Shown piece by piece: positions 13,732 through 15,261 of a stretch of 15,261 bases of DNA. How positions within the stretch are numbered: position 1 is the stretch's first letter; every line of letters starts with the position of its first letter. The stretch lies in the NCBI GenBank assembly GCA_050699835.1, contig JBOHFW010000390.1, positions 1-15,261 on the forward strand, written 5' to 3'. Below the pieces are notes generated by a model, which did no database searches, was not told the DNA's origin, and was given only the letters and a program-made list of their open reading frames with translations. The position numbers and the translations under genes are program-made. The stretch comes from GCA-003244245 sp050699835. Its GTDB lineage: Bacteria > Actinomycetota > Actinomycetes > Mycobacteriales > Pseudonocardiaceae.

Positions 13732-14724
13732 ATGGGCGTAACGGCTCGATTAGACGACTTCCAGCGGCGTCATACCTGGTTGGGCTTTCCGTTGGGAGTG
13801 ATCTACAAGTTCGTGGACGATCAAGGTGGCCACCTCGCCGCATTGATCACCTACTACGGTTTCGTCTCGCTGTTTCCCTCGCTGCTGTTGCTGGTCAGCG
13901 TCCTGGGCTACACGCTGGAGGGCGACCCCGCCTTGCAACAGGCTGTGCTCGGCTCGGCATTACAGCAATTCCCGATTATCGGCCCGCAACTACAGCAGAA
14001 CGTCGGCTCGATCCACGGCAGTAAGACAGCCGTGATCCTGGGGATTCTCGGCGCGATTTACGGCGGGCTGGGCGTCTCGGTGGCCATCCAGACGGCGCTG
14101 AATCGGGTCTGGGCCGTACCACGGTATGCCCGTCCCGATCCGATATGGTCCCGAATACGGGGTTTGATGCTTTTCGTCCTGCTGGGGTCCCTGGTTTTGA
14201 TCACTACCGCGCTGTCCGCGGCCGGTCCGGTGGCCGCGAGCTTGGGGTACGGCGGCGGTTGGGTGCGCATTGCCACGATCGCCATCGCGATGGCGGCCAA
14301 CGTGGGCGCATTCCTGATCGGGTTTCGGGTCCTGACCGCCCGCGAGATCCCGTTGGCCGATCTCGTCCCCGGTGCCATCTGCGCCGGGATCGCCGTGCAG
14401 TTGGTGCAGATCGGGGGTGCGTTGTTCATCAGTTACGCACTCAGCGGCGCCTCGCAGGTCTATGGTGCCTTCGGGCTGGTTCTGGGATTACTGGCCTACC
14501 TGTATCTGCACGCGGTGATCGGGGTGTTCTGCGCAGAGATCAACGCGGTGCGCGCGCGCCAGCTGTGGCCCCGCAACCTGCTCGGCCCCTTCTTCAACGA
14601 TGTCGCGCTCACTGCGGCGGACCGGGCCTCGTACCGTTCCTATGTGGACTCGGAGCGTTTCAAGCCCTCCCAGCAGGTGCAGACCACCTTCGAGCACCCG
14701 CCCCCAGCCAACGACCCATCGTGA
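13732..14724 (+). CDS. YihY/BrkB (YhjD) family inner-membrane protein
   Basis: A 330-residue protein with six predicted membrane segments, the standard architecture of the YihY/virulence-factor BrkB family. Once annotated as ribonuclease BN, the family is now regarded as of uncertain, possibly transport, function. Recognisable are YKFVDDQGGHLAALITYYGF opening the first helix, LGAIYGGLGVSVAIQTALN (about 104-122), LIGFRVLTAREIPLADLVPG, and the closing YLHAVIGVFCAEINAVRAR. The C-terminal 45 residues are polar and Pro-rich. ATG 13732 follows GAGGACGGGGAG. Its stop overlaps the fbiA start as GTGA, so the two are translationally linked. In the 69-base gap upstream I see no clear promoter. Confidence 0.92.
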   Translation: MGVTARLDDFQRRHTWLGFPLGVIYKFVDDQGGHLAALITYYGFVSLFPSLLLLVSVLGYTLEGDPALQQAVLGSALQQFPIIGPQLQQNVGSIHGSKTAVILGILGAIYGGLGVSVAIQTALNRVWAVPRYARPDPIWSRIRGLMLFVLLGSLVLITTALSAAGPVAASLGYGGGWVRIATIAIAMAANVGAFLIGFRVLTAREIPLADLVPGAICAGIAVQLVQIGGALFISYALSGASQVYGAFGLVLGLLAYLYLHAVIGVFCAEINAVRARQLWPRNLLGPFFNDVALTAADRASYRSYVDSERFKPSQQVQTTFEHPPPANDPS

Positions 14725-15261
14725 AGGTTGTGGTGCTGGCCGGCGGTGTGGGTGGCGCCCGGTTCCTGCTCGGGCTCAAGGCCGCGCTGGGCTTGTCCGA
14801 CGAAGCTGGAACCGGCAGCCACGAGATCACCGCGGTGGTCAACACCGGCGACGACATCTGGTTGCACGGGTTGCGGATCTGCCCGGATCTGGACACCTGC
14901 ATGTACACCCTGGGCGGCGGGATCGACGCTCAGCGTGGCTGGGGACGTGCTGGGGAGACCTGGGTGGTCAAAGCGGAGCTGGCCCGCTACGGCGCCGATC
15001 CGGACTGGTTCGGGCTGGGCGACCGGGATCTGGCCACCCACCTGGTCCGCACCCGGATGCTGCAGGCCGGTTACCCGCTGTCCGTGGTCACCGCGGCGCT
15101 GTGCGAGCGGTGGCACCCAGGGGTGCGGCTGTTGCCGGCCACCGATGATCGCTGCGAGACCCACGTCGTGGTGACCGGCGCCCCGAACCAGTCAGCCCCG
15201 AACCAGTCAGCCCTGAACCAGTCAGCCCTGAACCAGTCAGCGCAGGGCCGCCGCACGATGC
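14721..15261 (+). CDS. fbiA: Phosphoenolpyruvate/2-phospho-L-lactate transferase of F420 synthesis, CofD/FbiA (3' end outside window)
   Basis: FbiA transfers the phospho-enolpyruvyl (or phospholactyl) group from its guanylylated carrier to Fo, giving (dehydro)F420-0, which FbiB then matures. The visible 180 codons carry the nucleotide-binding N-terminus VVVLAGGVGGARFLLGL, AVVNTGDDIWLHGLRICPDL, CMYTLGGGID, GLGDRDLATHLVRT and LLPATDDRCETHVVV, all family hallmarks. The GTG start at 14721 overlaps the YihY-family stop by four bases (GTGA). No Shine-Dalgarno is clear, so translation probably depends on coupling. After HVVVTG, where mycobacterial FbiA has a short linker before the HFQEWW segment, there are instead four copies of a five-residue repeat (residues 154-173). 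The frame stays open through it. fbiB would be expected beyond the edge. Confidence 0.95.
   Translation, partial: MKVVVLAGGVGGARFLLGLKAALGLSDEAGTGSHEITAVVNTGDDIWLHGLRICPDLDTCMYTLGGGIDAQRGWGRAGETWVVKAELARYGADPDWFGLGDRDLATHLVRTRMLQAGYPLSVVTAALCERWHPGVRLLPATDDRCETHVVVTGAPNQSAPNQSALNQSALNQSAQGRRTM
15180..15239 (+). repeat. Four in-frame 15-bp tandem repeats inside fbiA
   Basis: Units at 15180, 15195, 15210 and 15225 each read GCC-C(C/T)G-AAC-CAG-TCA, encoding Ala-(Pro/Leu)-Asn-Gln-Ser. Copies 1 and 2 are identical, and copies 3 and 4 share one C-to-T change, so pairs were probably duplicated. A further GCG-CAG follows. The unit is a multiple of three, so copy number can change without frameshift. 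Confidence 0.95.

Noticed and set aside
15180..15239. CRISPR-like array
   Set aside because: The units are directly adjacent with no spacers and are in frame within fbiA, so this is a coding tandem repeat.

Overview
The window reads as ordinary chromosome from a high-G+C, F420-making actinobacterium, most likely of the Pseudonocardiales/Mycobacteriales lineage. This rests on the high G+C, frequent GTG starts, a WhiB2-type regulator, an FbiA-type F420 gene, and a gene order (manA, SIS protein, Trm112-like, manB, DUF3499, metallopeptidase, whiB2, fbiA) that matches, from memory, the Mycobacterium tuberculosis Rv3255c-Rv3261 block. Genus cannot be decided from the sequence alone.

Left arm (1-3627, minus strand): a tight three-gene transcription unit of a CDF cation transporter, a CAT-type amino-acid permease and a biotin carboxylase that runs off the left edge. 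The permease and carboxylase overlap by 8 bases. A small accessory patch follows (about 3630-4794). It holds a toxin-antitoxin remnant (a 37-codon antitoxin-like ORF abutting a VapC-like PIN protein whose first catalytic Asp is Gly) and an 80-residue, AT-richer orphan gene.

Centre (4795-9394, minus strand): the mannose activation block. DUF3499 comes first, then phosphomannomutase (manB), a Trm112-like zinc peptide, a SIS-fold isomerase-like protein and phosphomannose isomerase (manA). ManA and ManB convert fructose-6-P to mannose-6-P to mannose-1-P for GDP-mannose and mannosylated envelope glycans. The two small conserved genes between them have no assigned role. A 59-bp inverted repeat covers the 3' end of manB.

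Right arm (9395-15261): a zincin-like protein (plus) is transcribed divergently from DUF3499, with 17-bp tandem repeats and probably leaderless starts between them. A polytopic membrane protein lies downstream of whiB2 (both minus). Divergent from whiB2 are an M50 site-2-type protease, a YihY-family membrane protein and fbiA (plus, cut by the right edge). fbiA carries four copies of a 15-bp in-frame repeat.

No rRNA, tRNA, CRISPR array, transposase or phage gene was found. The most unusual items are the decayed VapC locus, the manB-terminal inverted repeat, the FbiA pentapeptide repeats, the motif-degenerate SIS and zincin proteins, and a membrane protein that seems to lack the glycosyltransferase half I would expect.
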